Source of the DNA: Stenotrophomonas maltophilia
Lineage (GTDB): Bacteria > Pseudomonadota > Gammaproteobacteria > Xanthomonadales > Xanthomonadaceae
Assembly: GCF_013464485.1 (NCBI RefSeq)
Contig: NZ_RAUX01000001.1
Location: 75,744 to 118,191 of the forward strand
Length of the DNA stretch: 42,448 nucleotides
Reading direction: 5' to 3'
Shown here: positions 34,617 to 42,440 of the stretch, piece after piece
How positions within the stretch are numbered: position 1 is the stretch's first letter
Layout: every line of letters starts with the position of its first letter
Translations under genes and position numbers: made by a program
Notes under the pieces: generated by a model
Told to the model about the DNA's origin: nothing
What the model saw: the letters and a program-made list of their open reading frames with translations, nothing else
Database searches by the model: none

Positions 34617-36530
34617 ATGGCTTCACCCTGGCGGGACAGAATTCTCGGCCTGATGCCGCGTTCGGCCATTGTCTGCCACGACCTGTTCATGGTCTGGGCA
34701 TGCTGGCAGCTGCTCCATGCGGGGCGGTACTCGATCCTGGCCAACGCCCCCGAGCTGCCTCTCTGGAATGTCGACACCACGCTGGTACTGCTGCTGCAGG
34801 GCCTGGTGTTCTGGCGTGTCGGGCTCTATCGCGGCCTGTGGCGGTTCGCCAGCGTCAGCGACCTGCTGAACATCTTCAAGGCCAGCTTCATCGGCATGGT
34901 GGCCATCGTGCTGGTGCTGATGTGGAAGCGCTTCGACGGCGTGCCGATGTCGGTACTGGTGATCTATCCGTTCGCGCTGTCGGCACTGCTTGGCGCGCCG
35001 CGCCTGTTGTACCGGGCCTGGAAGGACTACCAGGCGCTGCAGTCCGACTCGTCCGCGCGCCGCGTGCTGATCCTGGGCGCCGGCCAGGCCGCCGAGACCC
35101 TGGTGCGTGACCTGCGCCGGTCCGGCAATTTCGAGCCGGTCGGCCTGCTCGATGACGCGCCGCACCTGCGTGGTGCCAAGCTGCAGGGCCTGCCGATTCT
35201 CGGCACCCTGGACGATGCGCCGACCGTGGTGCGCGAGACCGCGGCCAAGCTGCTGGTCATCGCCATTCCTTCGCTTGATGCCGCCGGCATGCAGCGGATC
35301 GTTGCCATCTGCGAAAGCACCGGCGTGCCGTTCCGTACCGTGCCCAAGCTCAGCGACATCCTGCAGGGCCAGTCGCTGCCCGGTCAGTTGAAGGAAGTGG
35401 CGATCGAGGACCTGCTTGGCCGCAAGCCGATCATGCCGGACTGGAACCTGATCCGTGGCTGGCTGGGCGGGCGTACCGTGATGGTCACCGGCGCCGGTGG
35501 CTCGATCGGCTCGGAGCTGTGCCGCCAGTGTGCGCGTCATGGTGCCGGCCGCATCATCCTGCTCGAGATCAGCGAACTGCTGCTGCTGACCATCGAAGGC
35601 GAGCTGCGGCGCAGTTTCCCGGATGTCGAGATCGAAGCCGTGCTGGGCGACTGCGGCGACCCGGCGGTGATCCGCCATGCACTGTCGCTGCATCCGGTCG
35701 ACACCGCCTTCCATGCCGCCGCCTACAAGCACGTGCCGGTTCTGGAGCGGCAGCTGCGCGAAGCCGTGCGCAACAACATCCTGGCCACCGAGAACGTGGC
35801 CCGCGCCTGCCTGGAAGCGCGCGTTGAGCATTTCGTGTTCATCTCCACCGACAAGGCGGTCGACCCGGTCAATGCGCTGGGCGCCAGCAAGCGCTATGCG
35901 GAGATGATCTGCCAGAGCCTGGACCAGAAATCCACGCATACCCGCTTCGTCACCGTGCGCTTCGGCAACGTGCTGGCCTCGGCCGGCAGCGTGGTGCCGC
36001 TGTTCCGCGAACAGATCCTGCGCGGTGGGCCGGTGACCGTCACCGACCCGGAAGTCAGCCGTTACTTCATGACCATTCCGGAGGCCTGCCAGCTGATCCT
36101 GCAGGCGGCCGCGTCGGCGTCGCACGGCGCGATCTACACGCTGGACATGGGCGAGCCGGTGCCGATCCGCGTGCTGGCCGAGCAGATGATCCGCCTGGCC
36201 GGCAAGCAGCCGTACAAGGACATCCAGATCATCTACACCGGACTGCGCCCGGGCGAGAAACTGCACGAGACGTTGTTCTATTCGGATGAGGACTACCGCT
36301 CCACCGCGCATCCGAAAATCCTCGAGGCCGGTGTGCGCACTTTCGCGCGCGAAGTGGTGCTGGGCAATGTGCCGCGCCTGCGCGACGCCGTGGCTGATTA
36401 CGACACCACCAGCATCCAGGAGATCCTGTTCGCGACGATGCCGGAGTTCTCGCCGATCGAACAGGATGCTTACATTTCATCCGCTAAAGTTGTGCCCTTT
36501 CCGGCACGTGAGGCCAACAGGCACCAATGA
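34617..36530 (+). CDS. WbpM-like nucleoside-diphosphate-sugar 4,6-dehydratase
   Basis: 637 residues. Four hydrophobic helices span about 15-135. A first Rossmann domain has VLILGAGQAAETLVRDL (about 148). A second, catalytic SDR domain has MVTGAGGSIGSE (about 289), ISTDKAVDPVNALGASKRYAE (about 408 on) and RFGNVLASAGSVVPLF. The family converts UDP-GlcNAc to 4-keto-6-deoxy sugars for O-antigen. The usual Tyr/Met of the (Y/M)xxxK motif is Leu here. It is a membrane-anchored large form like WbpM rather than the short FlaA1. The start follows the previous stop by three bases, and the stop overlaps galU by ATGA. Confidence 0.9.
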   Translation: MASPWRDRILGLMPRSAIVCHDLFMVWACWQLLHAGRYSILANAPELPLWNVDTTLVLLLQGLVFWRVGLYRGLWRFASVSDLLNIFKASFIGMVAIVLVLMWKRFDGVPMSVLVIYPFALSALLGAPRLLYRAWKDYQALQSDSSARRVLILGAGQAAETLVRDLRRSGNFEPVGLLDDAPHLRGAKLQGLPILGTLDDAPTVVRETAAKLLVIAIPSLDAAGMQRIVAICESTGVPFRTVPKLSDILQGQSLPGQLKEVAIEDLLGRKPIMPDWNLIRGWLGGRTVMVTGAGGSIGSELCRQCARHGAGRIILLEISELLLLTIEGELRRSFPDVEIEAVLGDCGDPAVIRHALSLHPVDTAFHAAAYKHVPVLERQLREAVRNNILATENVARACLEARVEHFVFISTDKAVDPVNALGASKRYAEMICQSLDQKSTHTRFVTVRFGNVLASAGSVVPLFREQILRGGPVTVTDPEVSRYFMTIPEACQLILQAAASASHGAIYTLDMGEPVPIRVLAEQMIRLAGKQPYKDIQIIYTGLRPGEKLHETLFYSDEDYRSTAHPKILEAGVRTFAREVVLGNVPRLRDAVADYDTTSIQEILFATMPEFSPIEQDAYISSAKVVPFPAREANRHQ

Positions 36531-37405
36531 GCAAGCGAATTCGCAAGGCAGTTTTTCCAGTGGCAGGGCTCGGGACGCGCTTTTTGCCGGCAACCAAGAC
36601 GGTTCCGAAGGAAATGTTGCCGATCATTGATCGTCCGCTGATCCAGTACGCGGTTGATGAAGCGATCGAAGCGGGTTGCGACACGCTGGTGTTCATCACC
36701 AACCGCTACAAGCACGCGGTGGCCGACTACTTCGACAAGGCCTATGAGCTGGAGCAGAAGCTCGAGCGCGCCGGCAAGCAGGAGCAGCTGGAGATGATCC
36801 GCCACGTGCTGCCCAACGGCGTGCGCGCGGTCTTCGTGACCCAGGCCGAAGCGCTGGGCCTGGGCCATGCGGTGCTGTGTGCCAAGGCCGTGATCGGTGA
36901 CGAGCCGTTCGCGGTGCTGCTGCCGGACGACCTGATCTGGAACCGCGGCGACGGCGCGCTGAAGCAGATGGCCGATCTCAACGAGGCCAGTGGCGCCAGC
37001 GTCATCGCCGTTGAAGACGTACCGCACGACAAGACCGCCAGCTACGGCATCGTGGCCACCGATGCGTTCGATGGTCGCAAGGGCCGTATTTCGCAGATCG
37101 TGGAGAAGCCGAAGCCGGAGGATGCACCGAGCGATCTGGCCGTGGTCGGCCGCTACGTGCTGAGCCCGAAGATCTTCGAGCTGCTGGAGCAGACCGGCAG
37201 CGGTGCGGGTGGTGAGATCCAGTTGACCGATGCGATTGCGCAGTTGTTGAAGACCGAAGAGGTCGATGCCTACCGTTTCGAGGGCACCCGCTTCGATTGC
37301 GGTACGCACCTGGGGCTGGTGGAGGCGACGATCCGCTTTGCGCTGGACAACCCGAAGCTGGCCGGCCCGGCGCGGGAGAAGCTGACGGCGATGTTGGCGG
37401 AATAA
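36527..37405 (+). CDS. galU: UTP-glucose-1-phosphate uridylyltransferase
   Basis: 292 residues, beginning with the nucleotide-binding PVAGLGTRFLPATKTVPKEM. Further family signatures are QAEALGLGHAVLCAK, VLLPDDLIW, IVEKPKPEDAPSDLAVVGRY and GGEIQLTDAIAQLL. It makes UDP-glucose for LPS core, exopolysaccharide and glycogen-type glycans. Its start overlaps the WbpM-like stop, tying it to the surface-glycan operon. It is the last gene of the plus-strand run that begins at cmk or ihfB. Confidence 0.96.
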   Translation: MSKRIRKAVFPVAGLGTRFLPATKTVPKEMLPIIDRPLIQYAVDEAIEAGCDTLVFITNRYKHAVADYFDKAYELEQKLERAGKQEQLEMIRHVLPNGVRAVFVTQAEALGLGHAVLCAKAVIGDEPFAVLLPDDLIWNRGDGALKQMADLNEASGASVIAVEDVPHDKTASYGIVATDAFDGRKGRISQIVEKPKPEDAPSDLAVVGRYVLSPKIFELLEQTGSGAGGEIQLTDAIAQLLKTEEVDAYRFEGTRFDCGTHLGLVEATIRFALDNPKLAGPAREKLTAMLAE

Positions 37406-37451
37406 GGGTTTTGTCAAGCGCTCCGTGCAGCGCCTTGATTGATACGTGATG

Positions 37452-37557
37452 GGCGGGACGGGTGGGCCTTTGCAGGACACGCCGTAAACCCGTCCATGGG
37501 GGCTCGGTCGCCGCATCCATGCGGCGAACGGTCCTGCAAAGGCCCACCCGTCCCGCC
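37452..37557. repeat. Variable-arm palindromic element, copy 2
   Basis: Arms 37452-37478 and 37531-37557 are perfectly complementary over 27 bp. The core between them starts ACACGCCGTAAACCCGTCC, as in the copy at 8564-8661, and has an inner palindrome CGCCGCATCCATGCGGCG (37509-37526). The arms share only the TGCAGGAC end with copy 1. Confidence 0.85.
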
Positions 37558-37619
37558 TGTCAGGTTTCCTGCGGGCGCGGACGGGAAGGGCGGAATCAAA
37601 GGCAGAAGCACAAGCAGAA

Positions 37620-37643
37620 AAGGCAGCCGATGGCTGCCTTTTT
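37620..37643. terminator. Terminator-like hairpin
   Basis: AAGGCAGCC-GAT-GGCTGCCTT (37620-37640) is a perfect 9-bp stem with A residues before and T residues after, so it could end transcription from galU on the plus strand and from fadA on the minus strand. Confidence 0.7.
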
Positions 37644-37650
37644 GCTTGTT

Positions 37651-37689
37651 GGGGTCGGATCCCTTTGCGCAGCAAAGGGCTCTGACCCC
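37651..37689. repeat. Long GC/AT-mixed hairpin
   Basis: GGGGTCGGATCCCTTTGC (37651-37668) pairs with GCAAAGGGCTCTGACCCC (37672-37689) around a GCA loop, with one true mismatch and one G-T wobble. I recall similar GGGGTC...GACCCC hairpins as common intergenic sequences in Xanthomonadaceae; a name is not known to me. Confidence 0.7.
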
Positions 37690-37740
37690 TGCCTTTGCCC
37701 TTACCTTTGCTCACCCCTCCGCCGCGCGGAATGTTGGATG

Positions 37741-37846
37741 GCACGGGTGGGTGAGGCTGACCGGGACTGTCAGCGGCATGGATGCCGCTGCCAAGCCTAC
37801 AGGGATGTACTTGCGGCGTGTCCCGGGCAGTCTCACCCACCCGGGC
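37741..37846. repeat. Variable-arm palindromic element, copy 3 (inverted)
   Basis: Arms 37741-37767 and 37820-37846 are complementary with three mismatches over 27 bp. Read on the minus strand the core starts ACACGCCGCAAGTACATCCC and has the inner palindrome AGCGGCATCCATGCCGCT. The order of parts is as in the other two copies, but the arms are unrelated in sequence to theirs. Confidence 0.8.
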
Positions 37847-37887
37847 CCTGCAGTAAGCCGACATCCCGACCGGCAACGCTTTGAACC

Positions 37888-39096
37888 TTACAGCGCCTCG
37901 AAAATACCCGCTGCGCCCATGCCGGTGCCGATGCACATCGTCACCATGCCGTACTTCTGCTGGCGACGACGCAGGCCGTGCAGCAGGGTGGCGGTGCGGA
38001 TTGCGCCGGTCGCGCCCAGCGGGTGGCCCAGGGCAATCGCGCCGCCCAGCGGGTTGACCTTGCTCGGATCCAGGCCGCAGTCGCGGATGACTGCCAGCGA
38101 CTGCGCGGCGAAGGCTTCGTTCAGTTCGATCCAATCCAGCTGGTCCTGGGTCAGGCCGGCCTGCTTCAGTGCCTTCGGAATCGCGGCGATCGGGCCGATG
38201 CCCATCACTTCGGGGCGAACGCCGGCCACCGAGAAGCTGACGAAACGGGCCAGCGGGGTCAGGCCGTAATCCTTGATCGCCTGTTCCGAGGCCAGCAGCA
38301 CCGCGCCGGCGCCGTCACTCATCTGCGAGGAATTACCAGCGGTGACGGTGCCGCCGAACTGGCCGTTACGGAACACCGGGCGCAGCTTGGCCAGGCCTTC
38401 AGCCGAGGAATCCGGGCGCGGGCCTTCGTCGGTGTCGGCGACCTTGTTGCGGGTGATGATGCGCTGGCCATCGGCCAGGTCCGGCAGGTGCGAGACGATC
38501 TCGTACGGGCTGATCTCGTCCTTGAACTCGCCGTTCTGGATCGCGGCCATGGCCTTCTGGTGCGAGGCCAGGGCGAAGGCGTCCTGGTCTTCGCGCGAGA
38601 CCTTCCACTCTTCGGCCACCTTCTCGGCGGTGATGCCCATGCCGTAGGCGATGGCGACGTGGTCGTTGTCGAACACGCTCGGCGCCATCGCGATCTTGTT
38701 GCCCATCATCGGCACCATCGACATCGACTCGGTGCCACCGGCCAGCATGAGGTCGGCGTTGCCCAGGCGGATCGCGTCGGCGGCCTGCGCCACGGCCTGC
38801 AGGCCGGAGGAGCAGAAGCGGTTCACGGTCTGCGCGGCGATGGTGTTCGGCAGGCCGGCCAGCAGCACGCCGATGCGCGCCACGTTCATGCCCTGCTCGG
38901 CTTCCGGCATGGCGCAGCCGATGATCGCGTCATCGATGCGGTTGACGTCCACGCCCGGGGCCTGGGCGACGACGCTGCGCAGCACGTGCGCAAGCATGTC
39001 GTCGGGGCGGGTGTTGCGGAACATGCCCTTGGGCGCCTTGCCCACCGGGGTACGGGTGGCGGCGACGATGTAGGCGTCCTGGATTTGCTTGGTCAT
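37888..39096 (-). CDS. fadA: Acetyl-CoA C-acyltransferase (3-ketoacyl-CoA thiolase)
   Basis: 402-residue thiolase. The nucleophile is Cys95 in NRFCSSGLQAVA; the C-terminal signatures NPLGGAIALGHPLGATGA (His) and TMCIGTGMGAAGIFEAL (second Cys) complete the active site. It cleaves 3-ketoacyl-CoA with CoA to acetyl-CoA and a shortened acyl-CoA in beta-oxidation. It is downstream of the multifunctional fadB-type gene, 144 bases away, with three repeat hairpins in the gap. The start at 39096 is preceded by AAGAGAT. Confidence 0.95.
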   Translation of the reverse strand: MTKQIQDAYIVAATRTPVGKAPKGMFRNTRPDDMLAHVLRSVVAQAPGVDVNRIDDAIIGCAMPEAEQGMNVARIGVLLAGLPNTIAAQTVNRFCSSGLQAVAQAADAIRLGNADLMLAGGTESMSMVPMMGNKIAMAPSVFDNDHVAIAYGMGITAEKVAEEWKVSREDQDAFALASHQKAMAAIQNGEFKDEISPYEIVSHLPDLADGQRIITRNKVADTDEGPRPDSSAEGLAKLRPVFRNGQFGGTVTAGNSSQMSDGAGAVLLASEQAIKDYGLTPLARFVSFSVAGVRPEVMGIGPIAAIPKALKQAGLTQDQLDWIELNEAFAAQSLAVIRDCGLDPSKVNPLGGAIALGHPLGATGAIRTATLLHGLRRRQQKYGMVTMCIGTGMGAAGIFEAL

Positions 39097-39127
39097 TGCA
39101 GTGATCTCTTGAATGGGTTTTGCCGGT

Positions 39128-39222
39128 GTGCCCACCAAGGTGGGCACCTACCAGAGGCGGAGGTGTGCCGAACAACGGTCAGCACCCACCGGAGGCGGCG
39201 GTGTGCCCACCAAGGTGGGCAC
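39128..39222. repeat. Three GTGCC hairpins between fadB and fadA
   Basis: GTGCCCACC-AA-GGTGGGCAC occurs identically at 39128-39147 and 39203-39222. Between them, at 39165-39185, is a decayed relative (GTGCCGAAC...GGTCAGCAC). They match the scaffold at 9367, 10882 and 15305. Confidence 0.85.
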
Positions 39223-39240
39223 CTGCCAGAAGCAGGGCGA

Positions 39241-41613
39241 TCAGTTACGCAGCGGCTTGCCGGTCTTCAGCATGTGCGCGATGCGGGCCTGGGTCTTTTC
39301 CTGCTGGGCCAGTTCAACGAAATGCTTGCGCTCCAGGGTCAGCAGCCACTCTTCGTCCACCAGGGTGCCGCGATCGACCTTGCCGCCGCACAGCACGGTG
39401 GCGATGCGCTCGGCAATCTCGTAGTCGTACGGGCTGATGAAGCGGCCTTCCAGCATGTTGACCAGCATCATCTTGAAGGTGGCGATGCCCACGTCACCGG
39501 CCACCTGGATGCGGCGTGCCGGCAGCGGCGGACGATAGCCCGCTTCGGCCAGCGCACGTGCTTCGGCCTTGGCGATGTACAGCGCCTCGTAGCTGTTGAA
39601 CACCACCTTGTCGGTGCTGCGCAGCAGGCCCAGTTCCTTGGCGTTGACCGCCGAGTTGGACACCTTGGCCATCGCCACGGTCTCGAAGGTCTTCTTCAGC
39701 TCGGCGAACACGTCACCGCCCGGGCCAGCGGCCTGCGAGGCGCGCACCGCCAGTTCCTTCAGGCCGCCACCGGCCGGCAGCAGGCCCACGCCGGCTTCGA
39801 CCAGGCCGATGTAGCTTTCCAGGAAGGCCACGGTCTTGGCGCTGTGCATCTGGAACTCGCAGCCGCCACCCAGGGCCAGGCCGCGCACGGCAGCCACCAC
39901 CGGCACCAGCGAGTACTTGATGCGCTGGCTGGTGCGCTGGAAGTTGGCCACCATTTCTTCGAACTGGTCGACCTTGCCGGCCTGCAGCAGGCCCAGCGCG
40001 CCGGCCAGGTCAGCACCGGCGGAGAAGGGCTCCTTCTGCTGCCAGATCACCAGGCCCTGGAAGTCCTTCTCGGCGCGGCTGACGCATTCCTGCAGGCCGT
40101 CCAGCACCTGGTCGGACACGGTGTTCATCTTGGTCTTGAAGCTGACCACGGCGATGCCGTCGCCGTCATGCCACATGCGCAGGCCATCGTTCTCGAACAC
40201 GGTCTCGCCCGGCGCGAACGTCTCGCCCAGCAGAGGATCCGGGAAGCGCTGGCGCTGGTACACCGGCAGCGACGAACGCGGCAGCTTGGCGTTGCGCGAC
40301 GGGCTGTAGCTGCCTTCGGCGGCATGCACGCCATCGCGGCCATCGAACACCCAGTCCGGCAGCGGGGCGTTGCTCATGCTCTTGCCGGCCACGATGTCAT
40401 CAGCGATCCACTGCGCCACCTGCTTCCAGCCGGCGGCCTGCCAGGTTTCGAACGGGCCCAGCGACCAGCCGTAGCCCCAGCGGATGGCCAGGTCCACGTC
40501 GCGCGCGGTCTCGGCAATGTCGGCCAGGTGGTAGGCGCTGTAGTGGAACAGGTCGCGGAAGGTCGCCCACAGGAACTGCGCCTGCGGGTGCTGGCTCTCG
40601 CGCAGCTTGGCGAACTTTTCGGCCGGGTTCCTGATCTTCAGGATCTCGACCACTTCCGGTGCGGCGGCGCGGTCGGCCGGACGGTAGTCCTGCTTCTCCA
40701 GGTCCAGCACCACGATGTCCTTGCCGACCTTGCGGAAGATGCCGGCGCCGGTCTTCTGGCCCAGCGCGCCCTTGGCGATCAGCGCGTCCAGCCACTTCGG
40801 CGACTTGAAGAACTCATGCCACGGGTCGTTGGGCAGGGTGTCGCCCATGGTCTTGATGACGTGTGCCATGGTGTCCAGGCCGACCACGTCGGAGGTGCGG
40901 TAGGTAGCCGACTTCGGGCGGCCGACCAGCGGGCCGGTCAGGCCGTCCACTTCATCGAAGCCCAGGCCGAACTGCTGGGTGTGGTGGATGGTGGACAGGA
41001 TCGAGAACACGCCGATACGGTTGCCGATGAAGTTCGGGGTGTCCTTGGCGTACACCACGCCCTTGCCCAGGGTGGTGACCAGGAACGCTTCCAGACCTTC
41101 CAGCACCGCCTTGTCGGTGGTGGTGGCCGGAATCAGTTCGGCCAGGTGCATGTAGCGCGGCGGGTTGAAGAAGTGCACGCCGCAGAAGCGGTGGCGCAGC
41201 TGCTCGGGCAGCACATCGGCCAGCTTGTTGATGCCCAGGCCCGAGGTATTGGAGGCCAACACCGCGTGGTCGGCCACGAACGGGGCGATCTTCTTGTACA
41301 GGTCCTGCTTCCAGTCCATGCGCTCGGCGATGGCCTCGATGATCAGGTCACAGTCCTTCAGCTGCTCCAGGCTGGTTTCGTAGTTGCCCGGGGTGATGGC
41401 TTCGGCCAGCGACTTGCTGGCCAGCGGCGCCGGGCTCAGCTTGCCCAGGTTGGCGATCGCCTTCAGCACGATGCCGTCGGCCGGACCTTCCTTGGCGGGC
41501 AGGTCGAACAGCACGGTGTCGACGCCGGCGTTGGTGAGGTGGGCGGCGATCTGGGCACCCATGACGCCGGCACCCAGCACGGCGGCGCGGCGGACTAGCA
41601 GGGAATTGGACAT
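39241..41613 (-). CDS. 3-hydroxyacyl-CoA dehydrogenase/enoyl-CoA hydratase, FadN-type order
   Basis: 790 residues carrying two beta-oxidation activities. The NAD-dependent dehydrogenase is first: LGAGVMGAQIA (about 13-23), SNTSG (121-125), and His147/Glu159 in HFFNPPRYMHLAELIP. The enoyl-CoA hydratase is at the C-terminal side, with ALGGGCEFQMHS and GLVEAGVGLLPAGGG holding Glu586 and Glu606, twenty residues apart as in crotonase. E. coli FadB has the reverse order, so this is the FadN type. It works with the thiolase downstream. It starts 39 bases after the stop of the PsrA-like regulator on the same strand. Confidence 0.93.
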   Translation of the reverse strand: MSNSLLVRRAAVLGAGVMGAQIAAHLTNAGVDTVLFDLPAKEGPADGIVLKAIANLGKLSPAPLASKSLAEAITPGNYETSLEQLKDCDLIIEAIAERMDWKQDLYKKIAPFVADHAVLASNTSGLGINKLADVLPEQLRHRFCGVHFFNPPRYMHLAELIPATTTDKAVLEGLEAFLVTTLGKGVVYAKDTPNFIGNRIGVFSILSTIHHTQQFGLGFDEVDGLTGPLVGRPKSATYRTSDVVGLDTMAHVIKTMGDTLPNDPWHEFFKSPKWLDALIAKGALGQKTGAGIFRKVGKDIVVLDLEKQDYRPADRAAAPEVVEILKIRNPAEKFAKLRESQHPQAQFLWATFRDLFHYSAYHLADIAETARDVDLAIRWGYGWSLGPFETWQAAGWKQVAQWIADDIVAGKSMSNAPLPDWVFDGRDGVHAAEGSYSPSRNAKLPRSSLPVYQRQRFPDPLLGETFAPGETVFENDGLRMWHDGDGIAVVSFKTKMNTVSDQVLDGLQECVSRAEKDFQGLVIWQQKEPFSAGADLAGALGLLQAGKVDQFEEMVANFQRTSQRIKYSLVPVVAAVRGLALGGGCEFQMHSAKTVAFLESYIGLVEAGVGLLPAGGGLKELAVRASQAAGPGGDVFAELKKTFETVAMAKVSNSAVNAKELGLLRSTDKVVFNSYEALYIAKAEARALAEAGYRPPLPARRIQVAGDVGIATFKMMLVNMLEGRFISPYDYEIAERIATVLCGGKVDRGTLVDEEWLLTLERKHFVELAQQEKTQARIAHMLKTGKPLRN

Positions 41614-41652
41614 GGTGTAAGGCCTTTGTTGGTCAGCAGTTACTGGGTGGAA

Positions 41653-42306
41653 TCAAGGGGAAGCGGGCAGGGCGCTGGCGCGTGCGGCGGCGCGGAACCC
41701 GGCTTCGGCGAAATGGATCAGTTCATGGGCGGCATGGGCACGATGCGCCGCTTCGGTGACACCGGCGGGACGCTTGATCAGCCCGAAGTCGGCCATGGCA
41801 TAGGTGAGCGAGCCGGCCAGGAAGTCCAGGCGCCAGTACAGCTCTTCCTTGCTCAGGTCCGGCGCGCATTCGGAAATGGCCTTGCCGAAGGCGCGCAGCA
41901 CGTGGCCGTAGTGGTCGGACAGGAACTTGCGCAGGTTGTCGTTCTTCTCGGCGTAGGCGCGGGCGATCACGCGCACGAAGGCGCCGCCGTTCTGGCGGTC
42001 CTGGGCCAGCGCCAGCGCCGGTTCGACGAAGGCGGCCAGCACCGGGCGCAGTTCGCCGGGGTGCTCCGCGCGGGCGCGTTCCAGTTGCGACAGGCGGGCA
42101 CCGGTCATCTCGTCCATGCGGCGGCGGAACACCTCGTTGACCAGGTTTTCCTTGGAGCCGAAGTGGTAGTTGACCGCAGCGATGTTGACGTCGGCCTGGC
42201 TGGTCACCTGTCGCAGCGAGGTGCCGGCGAAGCCGTGCTGGGCGAACAGCTCCTCGGCGGCACCGAGGATCCGGTCCTTGGTCGAGAAGTGGGCGGGCTT
42301 GGCCAT
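41653..42306 (-). CDS. psrA: TetR-family regulator, PsrA-like
   Basis: 217 residues from the ATG at 42306. The helix-turn-helix (about 8-60) reads DRILGAAEELFAQHGFAGTS, then LRQVTSQADVNIAAVNYHFGSKENLV, closely resembling Pseudomonas PsrA. The C-terminal helices (AFVRVIARAYAEKNDNLRKFL, EELYWRLDFLAGSLTYAM) fit the ligand-binding dimer domain. PsrA represses itself and fadBA-type genes until a long-chain fatty acid or acyl-CoA binds. The operator directly upstream fits the PsrA consensus and fadB and fadA follow on the same strand, so autoregulation of a psrA-fadB-fadA operon is likely. A TTG at 42327 inside the operator is rejected as the start. The symbol is by similarity. Confidence 0.85.
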   Translation of the reverse strand: MAKPAHFSTKDRILGAAEELFAQHGFAGTSLRQVTSQADVNIAAVNYHFGSKENLVNEVFRRRMDEMTGARLSQLERARAEHPGELRPVLAAFVEPALALAQDRQNGGAFVRVIARAYAEKNDNLRKFLSDHYGHVLRAFGKAISECAPDLSKEELYWRLDFLAGSLTYAMADFGLIKRPAGVTEAAHRAHAAHELIHFAEAGFRAAARASALPASP

Positions 42307-42322
42307 CGGTGGGCGGACCTTA

Positions 42323-42340
42323 ATCAAACGATTGTTTGAT
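42323..42340 (-). promoter_or_regulatory. PsrA-type operator overlapping the psrA promoter
   Basis: ATCAAAC-GATT-GTTTGAT is a perfect 7-bp inverted repeat with a 4-bp spacer and fits the PsrA consensus as I know it, (G/C)AAAC-N2-4-GTTT(G/C). On the minus strand it overlaps a possible -10 TAGTAT (42339-42344) and lies 17 bases before the start codon, an ideal place for repression. Confidence 0.75.
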
Positions 42341-42363
42341 ACTAGGACCAGACGGTAGCGTAT

Positions 42364-42390
42364 GGCATTTTGCAGTGCAGCAAAAATGCC
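42364..42390. repeat. Inverted repeat upstream of the psrA promoter
   Basis: GGCATTTTGC and GCAAAAATGCC flank AGTGCA, giving an inverted repeat with one extra A in the right arm. It sits near where a -35 or an activator site would be. It could be a second regulator site; I cannot name the factor. Confidence 0.5.
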
Positions 42391-42440
42391 TCGGGCGGTC
42401 AGAATCCGCTCAGGTGGGTGAATGGGGCGTACCTGAACCT

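Larger units (their letters stand above)
37406..37887. other. Intergenic region between galU and fadA, mostly palindromes
   Basis: 482 bases between two convergent genes. I see no supported gene. It contains, left to right, a 27-bp-armed palindromic element, a small terminator-like hairpin, a long hairpin around GGGGTC...GACCCC, and an inverted second palindromic element. All are annotated separately. Together they should stop transcription from both sides. Confidence 0.7.

Noticed and set aside
37978-41598. A 1206-codon open frame on the plus strand antisense to fadA and the fadB-type gene.
   Set aside because: It is the His/Gln/Gly/Val-rich mirror of high-GC coding DNA, crosses the repeats between the two genes, and matches no family; the minus-strand frames carry full catalytic motifs.
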